From the NCBI RefSeq assembly GCF_014287675.1, contig NZ_JACOPQ010000010.1, positions 1 through 64,000 of the forward strand: 64,000 bases of DNA, written 5' to 3'. Within the stretch, counting starts at the first letter, position 1. Each line of letters begins with the position of its first letter. This document shows positions 18,597 through 27,357 of the stretch, one piece after another. A program made the translations under genes and the position numbers. The notes under the pieces were generated by a model that saw only the letters and a list, made by a program, of their open reading frames with translations, did not search any database and was not told the origin of the DNA. Source of the DNA: Lawsonibacter faecis (GTDB lineage: Bacteria; Bacillota; Clostridia; Oscillospirales; Oscillospiraceae).

Positions 18597-20003
18597 ATGG
18601 AAGAAAAACAAAAAACCGCCGGCGAGCTGCTGCGGGAGACCCTGCTCTACAACAGGAAGAACGGCTATGACCGCCTGACCGCCGAGGACGAGGCGGCGAT
18701 GAGGTCCTACTGCGAGGACTACAAAAAGTTCCTGGACGCGGGCAAGACCGAGCGTGAGTGTGTGGACGAGACCGTGCGCCAGGCCGAGGCCCGGGGCTTC
18801 AAGCCCTTTGTCCGGGGCATGGCGGTGAATCCCGGGGACAGGATCTACCGGGTGAACCGGGGCAAGGCCGTCATGCTGGCCGTGGTCGGCTCCGCGCCCC
18901 TGAGCGAGGGCGTGGCCATCGGCGCGGCCCACATCGACTCCCCTCGGCTGGATTTGAAGCAGAACCCCATCTACGAGGCCGACGAGCTGGGCTTCCTCAA
19001 GACCCACTACTACGGCGGCATCCGCAAGTATCAGTGGGTGACCATCCCCCTGGAGCTCCACGGCGTCATCGTCCTCAAGGACGGCTCCACCGTGAAGGTG
19101 GCCATCGGCGCGGGGGCGGGGGACCCCGTCTTCACCGTGGACGACCTGCTGCCCCATCTGGCCGCTGAGCAGTCCAAGAAGCCCCTGGGCGAGGCCATTC
19201 CCGGCGAGAGCCTGAACCTGCTGGTGGGCAGCCGCCCCTTCAAGGACGACGAGGGCTCCGAGCGCGTGAAGCTGGCCCTGTTGGACATTCTCAACCAGAA
19301 GTACGGCATCGTGGAGGAGGACTTCATCTCCGCCGAGCTCTCCGCCGTGCCCGCCTTCCGGGCCAGCGATATCGGCTTCGACCGCTCTCTCATCGGCGCC
19401 TACGGCCACGACGACCGGGTCTGCGGCTACGCCTGCCTCGCCGCCCTCTTCGCCCTGGGCACCCCCCGCCGCACCGCCGTGTGCATGCTGGCGGACAAGG
19501 AGGAGATCGGGTCCGAGGGCGTGTCGGGCATGAAGTCCGCCGCTTTCGACACCTTTATGTCCGACCTGTGCGACACCCAGCACCTTCCGCTGAAGGTCTG
19601 CTATGAGCACTCCTTCTGCCTCTCGGCCGACGTCTGCGCCGCCTTTGACCCCAATTTCCCCGAGGCCTTCGAGAAGCGCAACAGCGCCCTGGTGAACTAC
19701 GGCATGAGCTTTTGCAAGTACACCGGGTCCCGGGGCAAGTCCGGCGCGTCGGACGCCTCCGCCGAGGTGGTGGCCTACGTCCGCAGGACCCTGGACGCCG
19801 CCGGCGTGGTCTGGCAGATGGCGGAGCTGGGTAAGGTGGACCAGGGCGGCGGCGGCACCGTGGCCGTCTATATGGCGGAGCGGGACATCGACACCCTGGA
19901 CGCCGGTGTGCCGGTGCTGTCTATGCACGCCCCGTTCGAGACCGTGGGCAAGCTGGACTGCTACATGACCTACAAGGGCATGAAGGCCGTCTACGAGGCG
20001 TAA
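18597..20003 (+). CDS. M18-family aminopeptidase
   Basis: A 468-residue metalloaminopeptidase of family M18. Visible landmarks are the metal-binding AAHIDSPRLDLK, the catalytic-base region LADKEEIGSEGVSG, and the C-terminal MHAPFETVGKLD histidine ligand. It trims N-terminal residues from cytosolic peptides. AAGGAGG sits before ATG 18597. A strong terminator lies 82 bases after the stop and closes the tsaC-to-peptidase run. Confidence 0.93.
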   Translation: MEEKQKTAGELLRETLLYNRKNGYDRLTAEDEAAMRSYCEDYKKFLDAGKTERECVDETVRQAEARGFKPFVRGMAVNPGDRIYRVNRGKAVMLAVVGSAPLSEGVAIGAAHIDSPRLDLKQNPIYEADELGFLKTHYYGGIRKYQWVTIPLELHGVIVLKDGSTVKVAIGAGAGDPVFTVDDLLPHLAAEQSKKPLGEAIPGESLNLLVGSRPFKDDEGSERVKLALLDILNQKYGIVEEDFISAELSAVPAFRASDIGFDRSLIGAYGHDDRVCGYACLAALFALGTPRRTAVCMLADKEEIGSEGVSGMKSAAFDTFMSDLCDTQHLPLKVCYEHSFCLSADVCAAFDPNFPEAFEKRNSALVNYGMSFCKYTGSRGKSGASDASAEVVAYVRRTLDAAGVVWQMAELGKVDQGGGGTVAVYMAERDIDTLDAGVPVLSMHAPFETVGKLDCYMTYKGMKAVYEA

Positions 20004-20323
20004 ATGGCGCCGCGGCGGTATTCTGCTGGTTGTCATTATCAATAAATCAGGTCGGCTGCCGCCTATCCTGTCATCCTCTCCAAAGGCCCGGGGTACAGTG
20101 CGTGTACCCCGGGCCCTTTTCCGTCTTGGGAGGAGGGCGCGGCGGAGGAACAGCAGGACACACGGCGGCGGTTCCTCTGTGCTGCTCCGCGCAGAGGCGG
20201 GGCGGGAACGTCGCGCCGGTGCTGTTTGAGGGGCGGCGCCCTGGGAGATATCGCCGCCGTTCGTTTATTTTGCCGGGGATTTGCGCATACTGTCACCAAG
20301 CGAAACAATGGGGAGGCAGATGC
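20004..20323 (+). other. Gene-free spacer before the ClpP-like gene
   Basis: These 320 bases contain the terminator at 20085-20121 and then about 200 GC-rich bases without a convincing frame. A possible weak promoter (TTGCCG near 20274 with CATACT near 20285-20295) cannot be confirmed. An ATG-led frame runs through but has no ribosome binding site. Confidence 0.5.
20085..20121 (+). terminator. Intrinsic terminator after the M18 peptidase gene
   Basis: Perfect 13-bp stem GGCCCGGGGTACA (20085-20097) with 20103-20115, then CTTTTCC. Confidence 0.85.
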
Positions 20324-21058
20324 ATGAGCGACGAGACCGGAGAGACCCTGGAGACGGGAAATGAGGACAAGACCGCCAGCATGAACGACCGCCAGCAGCA
20401 GATTGTGGACATGGGGTCGGCGACCATCAAGACGGAGCGGGGGACCATCCATACCCTGACCATCGTGGGCCAGATTGAGGGACACCAGATTCTGCCGCCC
20501 ACCTTGAAATCGACCAAATACGAGCATGTGATGCCCCTGCTGGCCACCATTGAGGAGAGCGAGGAAGTGGACGGCCTGCTGGTGCTCCTCAACACCGTGG
20601 GGGGCGATATCGAGGCGGGGCTGGGAATTGCGGAGCTTATCTCCAGCATGTCCAAGCCCACGGTCTCTCTGGTGCTGGGGGGAGGGCACTCCATCGGCGT
20701 GCCCCTGGCGGTGTCCGCCAAGACGTCCTTCGTCGCGCCGTCGGCGGCCATGACCATCCATCCTGTGCGGCTGAACGGGCTGGTCATCGGCGTGCCCCAG
20801 ACATTCAACTACTTTGAGCGGATTCAGGAGCGCATCATTCAGTTTGTAACCCGCAACAGCAGAGTAAAGCGGGAGGACTTTACAAAAATGATGCTCCAGA
20901 CCGGGGAACTGGCGGCGGATGTGGGCAGCGTGATCTATGGCGAGGAGGCGGTCAAAATTGGCCTCATCGACCACATCGGCGGGCTGGCCGACGCGCTGGA
21001 GTGCCTGCACGCCATGATAGATGAGAGGAGACAGAAGCAGGAGACAAAGGTACGGTAA
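20324..21058 (+). CDS. ClpP-like (TepA/YmfB family) serine protease
   Basis: The 244-residue protein has a ClpP/crotonase fold: LLNTVGGDIEAGLGIAELI, then the nucleophile region LGGGHSIGVPLAVSA and the histidine of TIHPVRLNGL. This arrangement matches TepA-type proteins, described in B. subtilis as spore-outgrowth or SASP-related proteases. It starts at ATG 20324 with GGGGAGG upstream; the first 40 residues are polar and probably disordered. In many Firmicutes tepA lies next to a FtsK/SpoIIIE gene; here ftsK is 1.7 kb downstream, separated by uppP. Confidence 0.85.
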   Translation: MSDETGETLETGNEDKTASMNDRQQQIVDMGSATIKTERGTIHTLTIVGQIEGHQILPPTLKSTKYEHVMPLLATIEESEEVDGLLVLLNTVGGDIEAGLGIAELISSMSKPTVSLVLGGGHSIGVPLAVSAKTSFVAPSAAMTIHPVRLNGLVIGVPQTFNYFERIQERIIQFVTRNSRVKREDFTKMMLQTGELAADVGSVIYGEEAVKIGLIDHIGGLADALECLHAMIDERRQKQETKVR

Positions 21059-21151
21059 GCGGCGGACGAGGGGAAGGGCGGCCGTCCCCTTATCCGGCAC
21101 GGCGCGGCCCTGCCGCTTTCCCACGTGTGGAGGCCGTTGACGTCAGGCCTG

Positions 21152-21183
21152 GGGCGGGCAGCTGATTGGCTGCCCGCCCTTTC
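21152..21183 (+). terminator. Intrinsic terminator after the ClpP-like gene
   Basis: Perfect 11-bp stem GGGCGGGCAGC (21152-21162) with 21169-21179, loop TGATTG, followed by TTTC. Confidence 0.75.
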
Positions 21184-21237
21184 AGCGGCTTCGTTGACAT
21201 AATCCCAATAAAAATGATGGAAAACCTCTCACAATTG

Positions 21238-21246
21238 TGGTAGAAT
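21238..21246 (+). promoter_or_regulatory. Extended -10 promoter for uppP
   Basis: TGG-TAGAAT at 21238-21246, the same extended -10 as the RodA-like gene. No good -35 hexamer lies 16-18 bases upstream. The uppP start is 40 bases further on. Confidence 0.5.
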
Positions 21247-21285
21247 ACTCTTGTATGTCTATTCGCTGACTGTGGAGGGAACCGC

Positions 21286-22149
21286 ATGACGTATCTGATG
21301 TCCATCCTGATGGGGCTCATCCAAGGTGTCGCTGAATTTCTGCCCATCTCCAGTTCGGGACACCTGGCTCTCTTCCAGGCGTTTTTCGGCATGGAAAACG
21401 TGGAGGAACAGCATATGTTCTTTACAGTACTCCTCCATTTCGGCACGCTGATCTCAGTGTGTATCGTCTACTGGCGGGACATTGTGGAGATGATACGGGA
21501 GTTCTTCCTGGGCATTGCCGCCCTGTTTTCCAAGCGGCCTGACCGCGGCGCACCTCCCCCGGCCCGGCGGCTTGTTATGCTGATCATCCTCGGTACATTG
21601 CCCCTCTTTGTGATGGTGTTTCTCAAGGGGGCCATCGAAGCCCTATTCGTCAGTTCCATACCGGTTTCCTGTATGCTGCTTCTGACCGGCTTCATCCTCT
21701 TTTTCTCCGACCGGCTGGCCCGGGGCCGCAAAACTGCGAAGAACGCCACCGTGACGGACGCGCTGCTGGTGGGCTGCGCCCAGGCGGTGGCCATTATTCC
21801 CGGCATCTCCCGGTCGGGCGCGACCATCTCTGCGGGAATGATGCGGGGGTTTGACCGCAATTTCGCCGTTCGGTTCTCCTTCCTCCTGTCCCTGCCCGCC
21901 ATTGTGGGGGCCAATATTCTGGAGCTGAAGGACGCGGTGACGGCGGCGGACTTCTCCACGGCGGTGGTGCCGCTCCTGCCGGTCTACCTGGTGGGCGTGC
22001 TGGCGGCTGCCGTTGTGGGTTACTTCGCCATCCGGCTGGTCAAATCCCTGGCGGACAAGGGTAAGTTCGGCAAGTTCGCCTACTACTGCTGGGGCGTGGG
22101 CGCGGTGAGCCTGATTGCAGGGATACTGAAGTTTGTAATACTGAAATAG
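21286..22149 (+). CDS. uppP: Undecaprenyl-diphosphatase UppP (BacA)
   Basis: A 287-residue polytopic membrane enzyme that converts undecaprenyl diphosphate to the monophosphate, recycling the lipid carrier for peptidoglycan; raised activity gives bacitracin resistance. Both signature motifs are present: EFLPISSSGHLALF and IPGISRSGATISAGM. GGAGGGAACC precedes ATG 21286. The last 26 codons are the first part of a 214-base unit that is repeated twice more downstream. Confidence 0.96.
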   Translation: MTYLMSILMGLIQGVAEFLPISSSGHLALFQAFFGMENVEEQHMFFTVLLHFGTLISVCIVYWRDIVEMIREFFLGIAALFSKRPDRGAPPPARRLVMLIILGTLPLFVMVFLKGAIEALFVSSIPVSCMLLLTGFILFFSDRLARGRKTAKNATVTDALLVGCAQAVAIIPGISRSGATISAGMMRGFDRNFAVRFSFLLSLPAIVGANILELKDAVTAADFSTAVVPLLPVYLVGVLAAAVVGYFAIRLVKSLADKGKFGKFAYYCWGVGAVSLIAGILKFVILK

Positions 22150-22728
22150 GCGGATTTGCAGCATCGCCGCGAGTGCGGCGTCCCAAGCGTTTTGCCTGCA
22201 GCAAAGCCTTGATGCCGGGCGGATTGACTCCGCCCGGGCAGATGAAAAGACGGGGTCCCCGCACGGCGCAGGCCGGGTGGGGCTCAAGTTCGCCTGCTAC
22301 TGCTGGGGCGTGGGCGCGGTGAGCCTGATTGCAGGAATACTGAAGTTTGTGATACTGAAATAGGCGAATTTGCCGCATCGCTGCGAGTGCGGCGTCCCAA
22401 GCGTTTTGCCTGCAGCAAAACCTTGATGCCGGGCGGATTGACTCCGCCTGGGCAGATGAAAAGACGGGGTCCCCGCACGGCGCAGGCCGGGTGAGGGTCA
22501 AGTTCGCCTGGTACCGCTGGTGCGTGAGCGGGGTGAGCCTGATTGCAGGGATATTGAAATTTGTGATATTGAAATTTGTGATATTGAAAAAGGCGAATTT
22601 GCCGCATCGCCGCGAGTGCGGCGATCTAAGCGTTTTGCCTGCGGCAAAACCTTGATGCGGGGCGGATTGACTCCGCCCGGGCAGATGAAAAGACGGGGTC
22701 CCCGCATGGCGCAGGCCGGGTGGGGCAT
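22072..22728 (+). repeat. Three tandem copies of a unit made of the uppP 3' end plus spacer
   Basis: Unit 1 is 22072-22285 (including the true end of uppP), unit 2 is 22286-22499 (same 214-base length), unit 3 is 22500 to about 22728. Each begins AAGTTCGCCT, carries a copy of the last uppP codons, then hairpin-bearing spacer ending GACGGGGTCCCCGCA(C/T)GGCGC. Unit 3 has diverged most and has a 15-base internal duplication (ATATTGAAATTTGTG). These 608 bases between uppP and ftsK hold no intact gene. Confidence 0.9.
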
Positions 22729-22757
22729 ACTCCACTCCTAGGAAAGGATTGATTCCA

Positions 22758-25463
22758 TTGGCAACAGCCCAAAAGAAGTCGACAGGGGGAAAGCGGACCG
22801 CGTCCTCCTCCGGCGCCCGGCGGAGCAGCTCGTCCTCCAAATCCACGGGGAGCCGGAAGAAGACCGCCCCCCAGCCCAAGCCCATCCGGCGTGAGGTGGG
22901 GGCGGTGGTATGCCTGCTGCTGGCCATCTTCTCCGCCTTTGGCTACTTCAACATCCACGCCCTTTTCATCGATTTCTTCGTGAACATCGTGAAGGGCCTC
23001 ATCGGGTACGGCTTCTGGCTGCTGCCGCCCATGCTGTTGGCCACCAGTGTGATTCTTGCCCTCCACCGGGGCCGCCCGGTCCGGGCGCGGGTGTGGTGCG
23101 CCATGCTGATGCCGGTGATTTTCGGCTGTATCCTCCACCTTTTCATGGCGAAGGGGGAGTACACCTGGGGCTGGGAGCTCTTTAAAACCCTCTGGGCCGA
23201 GGGACAGGCCCTCCAGAGCGGCGGCGCGGTGAGCGGTCTTATGTCGGTGGCGTTTATCGCGGTGTTCAGCAAAATTGGCGCGGGCATCGTGTTCATTCTG
23301 GGCGCGGGCGTTATGCTGATGGCCGCGGCCAATGTGACCGTGGTGGATATCGTGGACTACATCCGGGACCGTCCCCGCCCCGAATACGAGGAGCAGGAGA
23401 TCCCCGAACCAAGACCCCGGGAGCGGAAAGCGCCCGCCGAGCCCGCCGTCCAAAAGGCGGCCCCGGCGGGGAGGCGGAGGCCCAACATTGATATCCCGGT
23501 GGACGACGGCCCCCTGCCCGGCCGTGCGGAGCCGGAGCCCCAGATTGCGGAGAAAAAGGAGAAGCTCTTCAACCGCAAGCCCTCGGTGCCTACCCCGGAC
23601 CAGATTCTGGCGGGCGCGGCTCAGGAGCGGCCCGCGCCTGTGGCGGAGAGTATCCCCACGCCGGAGAGCGTTATCACGCCGCCCCCCGCTGTCCCCACGC
23701 CCATCCCCGAGCCTGTTGTAGTGACCCGGCCCGCGCCGGAGCCCGCTGCGCCCGTCCCCGTGCCGCCCATGCCGGAGATTGAGCGGGAGCCCGCCGTGCC
23801 CAAGGTGAAGGCCAGTGAGGCCGCCAGGGCCGCCGCGGAGGTGGCGCAGGAGGTGGAGAAGAGTCTGGAGCAGGGCGCGCCTGCCTACCAGTACCCGCCG
23901 GTTTCGCTTCTGAAGGAGGGGGACGGCGTGGTGGGCGGAGACGCCCTGGCGGAGCTGCGGGCCAATCAGAACCGGCTGTCCGACACCATCCGTTCCTTCG
24001 GCATCGACGCCAACATCGTCAACGTGACCCGGGGCCCCTCCGTGACCCGGTATGAGCTGGAGCTGGACCAGGGCGTGCGGCTGAACAAGCTGACCAATCT
24101 GGCCGACGACATCGCCCTGGCCCTGGGGGCCACCGGCGTGCGCATCGCCCCCATCCCGGACAAGATCTCCATGGTGGGCATCGAGGTGCCCAACAAGCTG
24201 GTCTCGCCGGTCTACATCCATGAGGTAATCGACTCCAAGGAGTTTCGGGACAACCCCTCCAAGGTGTCCTTCGCCGTGGGCAAGGACATCGGAGGCAACT
24301 GTATCGTGGGCAACATCGCCAAGCTGCCCCATATGCTGATTGCCGGCACCACCGGCTCGGGTAAGTCGGTGTGCACCAACTCCCTTATTATCTCCCTCCT
24401 CTACAAGGCCACGCCTGAGGAGGTCCGCCTCATCATGGTGGACCCGAAGATGGTGGAGCTGGGCATCTATAACGGCATTCCCCATCTGCTCATTCCCGTG
24501 GTGACCGACCCCAAAAAGGCGGCGGGCGCCCTCCAGTGGGCCGTCACCGAGATGATGAAGCGCTACCGCGCCTTCTCTGAGGTGGGGGTCAGGGACCTGT
24601 CGTCCTACAACGCCCACGCGGCCAGGACTGAGGGCATGAGCAAGATGCCTCAGATTGTGGTGGTCATCGACGAGCTGGCCGATTTGATGCTGGTGGCCGC
24701 CAAGGAGGTGGAGGAGTCCATCTGCCGGGTGGCCCAGATGGGCCGGGCCTCGGGCATGCATCTGGTTATCGCCACTCAGCGGCCCTCCGCCGATGTGATC
24801 ACCGGACTGATGAAGGCCAATATCCCCTCCCGCATCGCCTTCGCGGTGGCCTCCAGCCTGGAGTCCCGCATCATTCTGGATACCACCGGCGCGGAAAAGC
24901 TGGTGGGCCGGGGCGATATGCTGTATTTTCCGCTGGGCACCGGGAAACCCCAGCGCGTTCAGGGCTGTCTGATCTCAGACAGCGAGGTGGCCGCGGTGGT
25001 GGACTTCATCAAGCAGAGCGGCACCGCCGAGTACGACGAGGAGATCATCAGCGAGATTGAGCAGCACGCCGCCGAAAAAGAGAAGGGCGGCAAGGGGGTG
25101 GGCGGCTCCGCCCCCGACGCCGTGGACGACGCCTTTGACGAGCTGCTCCCCGCCGCCATCGAGGTGGTGGTGGAGACCGGGCAGGCCAGCGTCTCCATGC
25201 TCCAGCGCCGCCTGAAGCTGGGCTATTCCCGCGCCGCCCGGCTGGTGGACCAGATGGAGGAGAAGGGGGTTGTGGGCCCCTTCGAGGGCTCCAAGCCCCG
25301 GCAGCTCCTCATCACCAAGGAGCAGTGGCAGGAGATGCAGTTCCGCCAGGGCATGGTGGACTCCGCGCCCGACGCCGGTCCGGTCCCCGAGGAATTCGAC
25401 TACGAGGGGGACGCTGTACCCCAGAGCCGCGAGATGCCGCCCTTCGACATGGGGGACGACTGA
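22758..25463 (+). CDS. ftsK: FtsK/SpoIIIE-family DNA translocase
   Basis: The 901-residue protein has a basic Ser/Lys-rich N-terminus, about four membrane segments (residues 45-205), a long Pro/Glu/Ala-rich linker (about 210-390), the RecA-like motor with Walker A AGTTGSGKSVCTN near residue 530 and Walker B VVVIDELADLM, and a C-terminal winged-helix gamma domain (GQASVSMLQRRLKLGYSRA). It pumps chromosome DNA through the division or sporulation septum. TTG 22758 is chosen over TTG 22749 because GGAAAGGA ends at 22748, giving normal spacing. FtsK and SpoIIIE roles cannot be separated from sequence alone. Confidence 0.95.
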   Translation: MATAQKKSTGGKRTASSSGARRSSSSSKSTGSRKKTAPQPKPIRREVGAVVCLLLAIFSAFGYFNIHALFIDFFVNIVKGLIGYGFWLLPPMLLATSVILALHRGRPVRARVWCAMLMPVIFGCILHLFMAKGEYTWGWELFKTLWAEGQALQSGGAVSGLMSVAFIAVFSKIGAGIVFILGAGVMLMAAANVTVVDIVDYIRDRPRPEYEEQEIPEPRPRERKAPAEPAVQKAAPAGRRRPNIDIPVDDGPLPGRAEPEPQIAEKKEKLFNRKPSVPTPDQILAGAAQERPAPVAESIPTPESVITPPPAVPTPIPEPVVVTRPAPEPAAPVPVPPMPEIEREPAVPKVKASEAARAAAEVAQEVEKSLEQGAPAYQYPPVSLLKEGDGVVGGDALAELRANQNRLSDTIRSFGIDANIVNVTRGPSVTRYELELDQGVRLNKLTNLADDIALALGATGVRIAPIPDKISMVGIEVPNKLVSPVYIHEVIDSKEFRDNPSKVSFAVGKDIGGNCIVGNIAKLPHMLIAGTTGSGKSVCTNSLIISLLYKATPEEVRLIMVDPKMVELGIYNGIPHLLIPVVTDPKKAAGALQWAVTEMMKRYRAFSEVGVRDLSSYNAHAARTEGMSKMPQIVVVIDELADLMLVAAKEVEESICRVAQMGRASGMHLVIATQRPSADVITGLMKANIPSRIAFAVASSLESRIILDTTGAEKLVGRGDMLYFPLGTGKPQRVQGCLISDSEVAAVVDFIKQSGTAEYDEEIISEIEQHAAEKEKGGKGVGGSAPDAVDDAFDELLPAAIEVVVETGQASVSMLQRRLKLGYSRAARLVDQMEEKGVVGPFEGSKPRQLLITKEQWQEMQFRQGMVDSAPDAGPVPEEFDYEGDAVPQSREMPPFDMGDD

Positions 25464-25464
25464 T

Positions 25465-25863
25465 ATGTACGAGGTTAAGCCGAGAAACGGAGACGAGCTC
25501 CGCCCGCTGGTGGGCCTGGGCGCGTACAACAGGTGCTTTATCCAGGCGCAGTCGGATATCTCCTGCGCCATGGAGGATGAGGCGGGCCGCTGTATCGCGG
25601 GGCTCGTCGGCTGGCAGGCGGATGGGCTTGCCATGGTGGACGTCCTCTGGGTGGAGGAGGCGTTTCGCGGGCAGGGCCTGGGGACAAGGCTGCTCCGCTT
25701 TGCGGAGGAGGCAGGCCGGACGCGGGGCGCCCGGCTGATGGAGCTGAACACCTTCGGCTTTCAGGCTCCGGGCTTCTACGAGAAGCAGGGCTACCGCCGC
25801 TTTGCCGCGCTGGAGGGCGTCATCGGCCAGTATGGACATTATTTTTATGTCAAAGAGCTTTAA
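25465..25863 (+). CDS. GNAT-family N-acetyltransferase
   Basis: The 132-residue protein has the GNAT acetyl-CoA loop region VEEAFRGQGLGTRLLRFAE and the C-terminal FQAPGFYEKQGYRRF helix-strand. The substrate is unknown. ATG 25465 lies one base after the ftsK stop, so translation is probably coupled, and a terminator six bases after its own stop ends the transcript. Confidence 0.88.
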   Translation: MYEVKPRNGDELRPLVGLGAYNRCFIQAQSDISCAMEDEAGRCIAGLVGWQADGLAMVDVLWVEEAFRGQGLGTRLLRFAEEAGRTRGARLMELNTFGFQAPGFYEKQGYRRFAALEGVIGQYGHYFYVKEL

Positions 25864-25868
25864 ACGAT

Positions 25869-25909
25869 AAAAAGAGCCTCCGCAGATGCAGTCTGCGGAG
25901 GCTCTTTTT
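25869..25909. terminator. Bidirectional terminator after the GNAT gene
   Basis: AAAAAGAGCCTCCGCAGA (25869-25886) pairs perfectly with 25892-25909, giving A and T tracts on both sides; it can serve ftsK-GNAT and the converging alcohol dehydrogenase gene. Confidence 0.92.
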
Positions 25910-26002
25910 CAATTTCATCCTGTAAAGTAAAGCGGTGTACAGTACCGACGGCGGACATTGAGTACTGATTGAGACGCACGGGATGGTTTTCTATGTAGCG
26001 TC

Positions 26003-27184
26003 TTAGAAGTCGACCTCGGTGCCGTAGTAGATGCAGGTGAAGAGCTTCTCCATCGTGGCGGGGTCGATGGGGCGGGGGTTGGAACCGGTGCAGGCGTCGC
26101 CCACGGCGTTCTCGGCGATGGCGGCGATCTTCTCCTTGAACTCATCCTCAATGATGCCGAAGTCCTTCAAGGTGTTGGGGATGCCCATGGTGTCGTTCAT
26201 GGCGCGGATCTTGGCGCGCAGGCCCTGGACCAGCTCGTCGGTGCCGGCGCCGGTCACGCCCATGGTGCGGGCAATGTCTGCATAGCGCTCGGCCACGCCG
26301 GGGGCCTTGGAGTTGTAGGCGATGACGTAGGGCAGGTACATGGCGTTGGCCAGGCCGTGGATGATGTGGCCGGTGGAGAAGGCGGCGCCGGTCTTGTGGG
26401 CCATGGAGTGGACAATGCCCAGCAGCGCGTTGGAGAAGGCCATGCCGGCCAGGCACTGGCCGTAGTGCATCTCCTCGCGGCAGGTCATATCGCCGTTGAA
26501 GGACTTGATGAGGTCGTTGTTCACAATGTCGATGGCCTTGAGGGCCAGAGGGTCGGTGAAGACGGTGTGCAGGGTGGACACATAGGCCTCAATGGCGTGG
26601 GTCAGGGCGTCCATGCCGGTGTGGGCAACCAGCTTGGCGGGCATGGTCTCGGCCAGAGCGGGGTCGATGATGGCGACATCGGGGGTGATGTTAAAGTCGG
26701 CCAGGGGGTACTTGATACCCTTGTGGTAGTCGGTGATGACGGAGAAGGCGGTAACCTCGGTGGCGGTGCCGGAGGTGGAGGGGATGGCGCAGAATTTGGC
26801 CTTTTGGCGCAGCTCAGGGAAGTTAAAGGGGATGCAGAGGGCCTCAAAGGTGGTGTCGGGGTACTCATAGAAGGCCCACATGGCCTTGGCGGCGTCGATG
26901 GGAGAACCACCGCCCATGGCGACGATCCAGTCGGGCTGATACTCACGCATCACGGCCGCGCCGCTCATCACGGTCTCCACGGAGGGGTCGGGCTCGACAT
27001 TCTCAATGAGCTTGGTCTCAATGCCGGCCTCTTTCAGATAGTCCACGACCTTATCGACAAAGCCAAAACGCTTCATAGAGCCGCCGCCAAGCACGAGGAC
27101 GGCCTTTTTGCCCTTCAGGGTCTTCAGGTTCTCCAGAGCGTTGGCGCCATAATATACATCGCGGGGCAGAGTAAATCTGGACAT
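26003..27184 (-). CDS. Iron-containing alcohol dehydrogenase
   Basis: The 393-residue protein is a group III iron-dependent dehydrogenase. The NAD-binding GGGSPIDAAKAMW and the metal-ligand segments MDALTHAIEAYVS and HSMAHKTGAAFSTGHIIHGLANA are intact. Relatives reduce aldehydes such as acetaldehyde, butyraldehyde or lactaldehyde with NADH; exact substrate cannot be told. ATG 27184 is chosen because GGAGG sits eight bases before it. The promoter and a Rex-type operator lie just upstream, so expression should rise when NADH is high. Confidence 0.92.
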   Translation of the reverse strand: MSRFTLPRDVYYGANALENLKTLKGKKAVLVLGGGSMKRFGFVDKVVDYLKEAGIETKLIENVEPDPSVETVMSGAAVMREYQPDWIVAMGGGSPIDAAKAMWAFYEYPDTTFEALCIPFNFPELRQKAKFCAIPSTSGTATEVTAFSVITDYHKGIKYPLADFNITPDVAIIDPALAETMPAKLVAHTGMDALTHAIEAYVSTLHTVFTDPLALKAIDIVNNDLIKSFNGDMTCREEMHYGQCLAGMAFSNALLGIVHSMAHKTGAAFSTGHIIHGLANAMYLPYVIAYNSKAPGVAERYADIARTMGVTGAGTDELVQGLRAKIRAMNDTMGIPNTLKDFGIIEDEFKEKIAAIAENAVGDACTGSNPRPIDPATMEKLFTCIYYGTEVDF

Positions 27185-27213
27185 AATGAGTACCTCCATA
27201 TAGTAATATGTAA

Positions 27214-27231
27214 TTGTGAAATCTTTAACAA
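27214..27231 (-). promoter_or_regulatory. Rex-type redox operator
   Basis: TTGTGAA-ATCT-TTAACAA at 27214-27231 is an 18-base inverted repeat combining the two known Rex half-site spellings (TTGTGAA and TTGTTAA). It lies about 12-29 bases after the predicted start point, a position where bound repressor would block transcription. Confidence 0.75.
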
Positions 27232-27249
27232 CTTTTCTTACCGGACCCT

Positions 27250-27278
27250 ATCATACCCCTTTGATAAAATTTTGTCAA
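27250..27278 (-). promoter_or_regulatory. Strong promoter for the iron alcohol dehydrogenase
   Basis: On the minus strand TTGACA (27278-27273), 17 bases, TATGAT (27255-27250). Confidence 0.85.
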
Positions 27279-27303
27279 TGGTATTTCGGCGAATTTTTAG
27301 TAA

Positions 27304-27332
27304 AAAAGCGCGGGAAAAATTCCCGCGCTTTT
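27304..27332. terminator. Terminator downstream of ypeB
   Basis: GCGCGGGAA (27308-27316) pairs with 27320-27328 and is flanked by A and T runs. On the minus strand it follows the ypeB stop by about 25 bases. Confidence 0.85.
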
Positions 27333-27357
27333 GGTACATTTTGATAGTCTAAAATAC

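Noticed and set aside
18519..20042. 507-codon antisense frame over the M18 peptidase gene
   Set aside because: Composition is Gly/His/Val-rich as expected for a shadow frame; the plus strand has all catalytic motifs.
21194..21199. TTGACA as the -35 box of uppP
   Set aside because: The -10 TAGAAT is 41 bases downstream; no -10-like sequence lies 16-18 bases after this TTGACA.
22072..22728. CRISPR-like array downstream of uppP
   Set aside because: Units are 214 bases, contain gene sequence and no spacer/repeat alternation.
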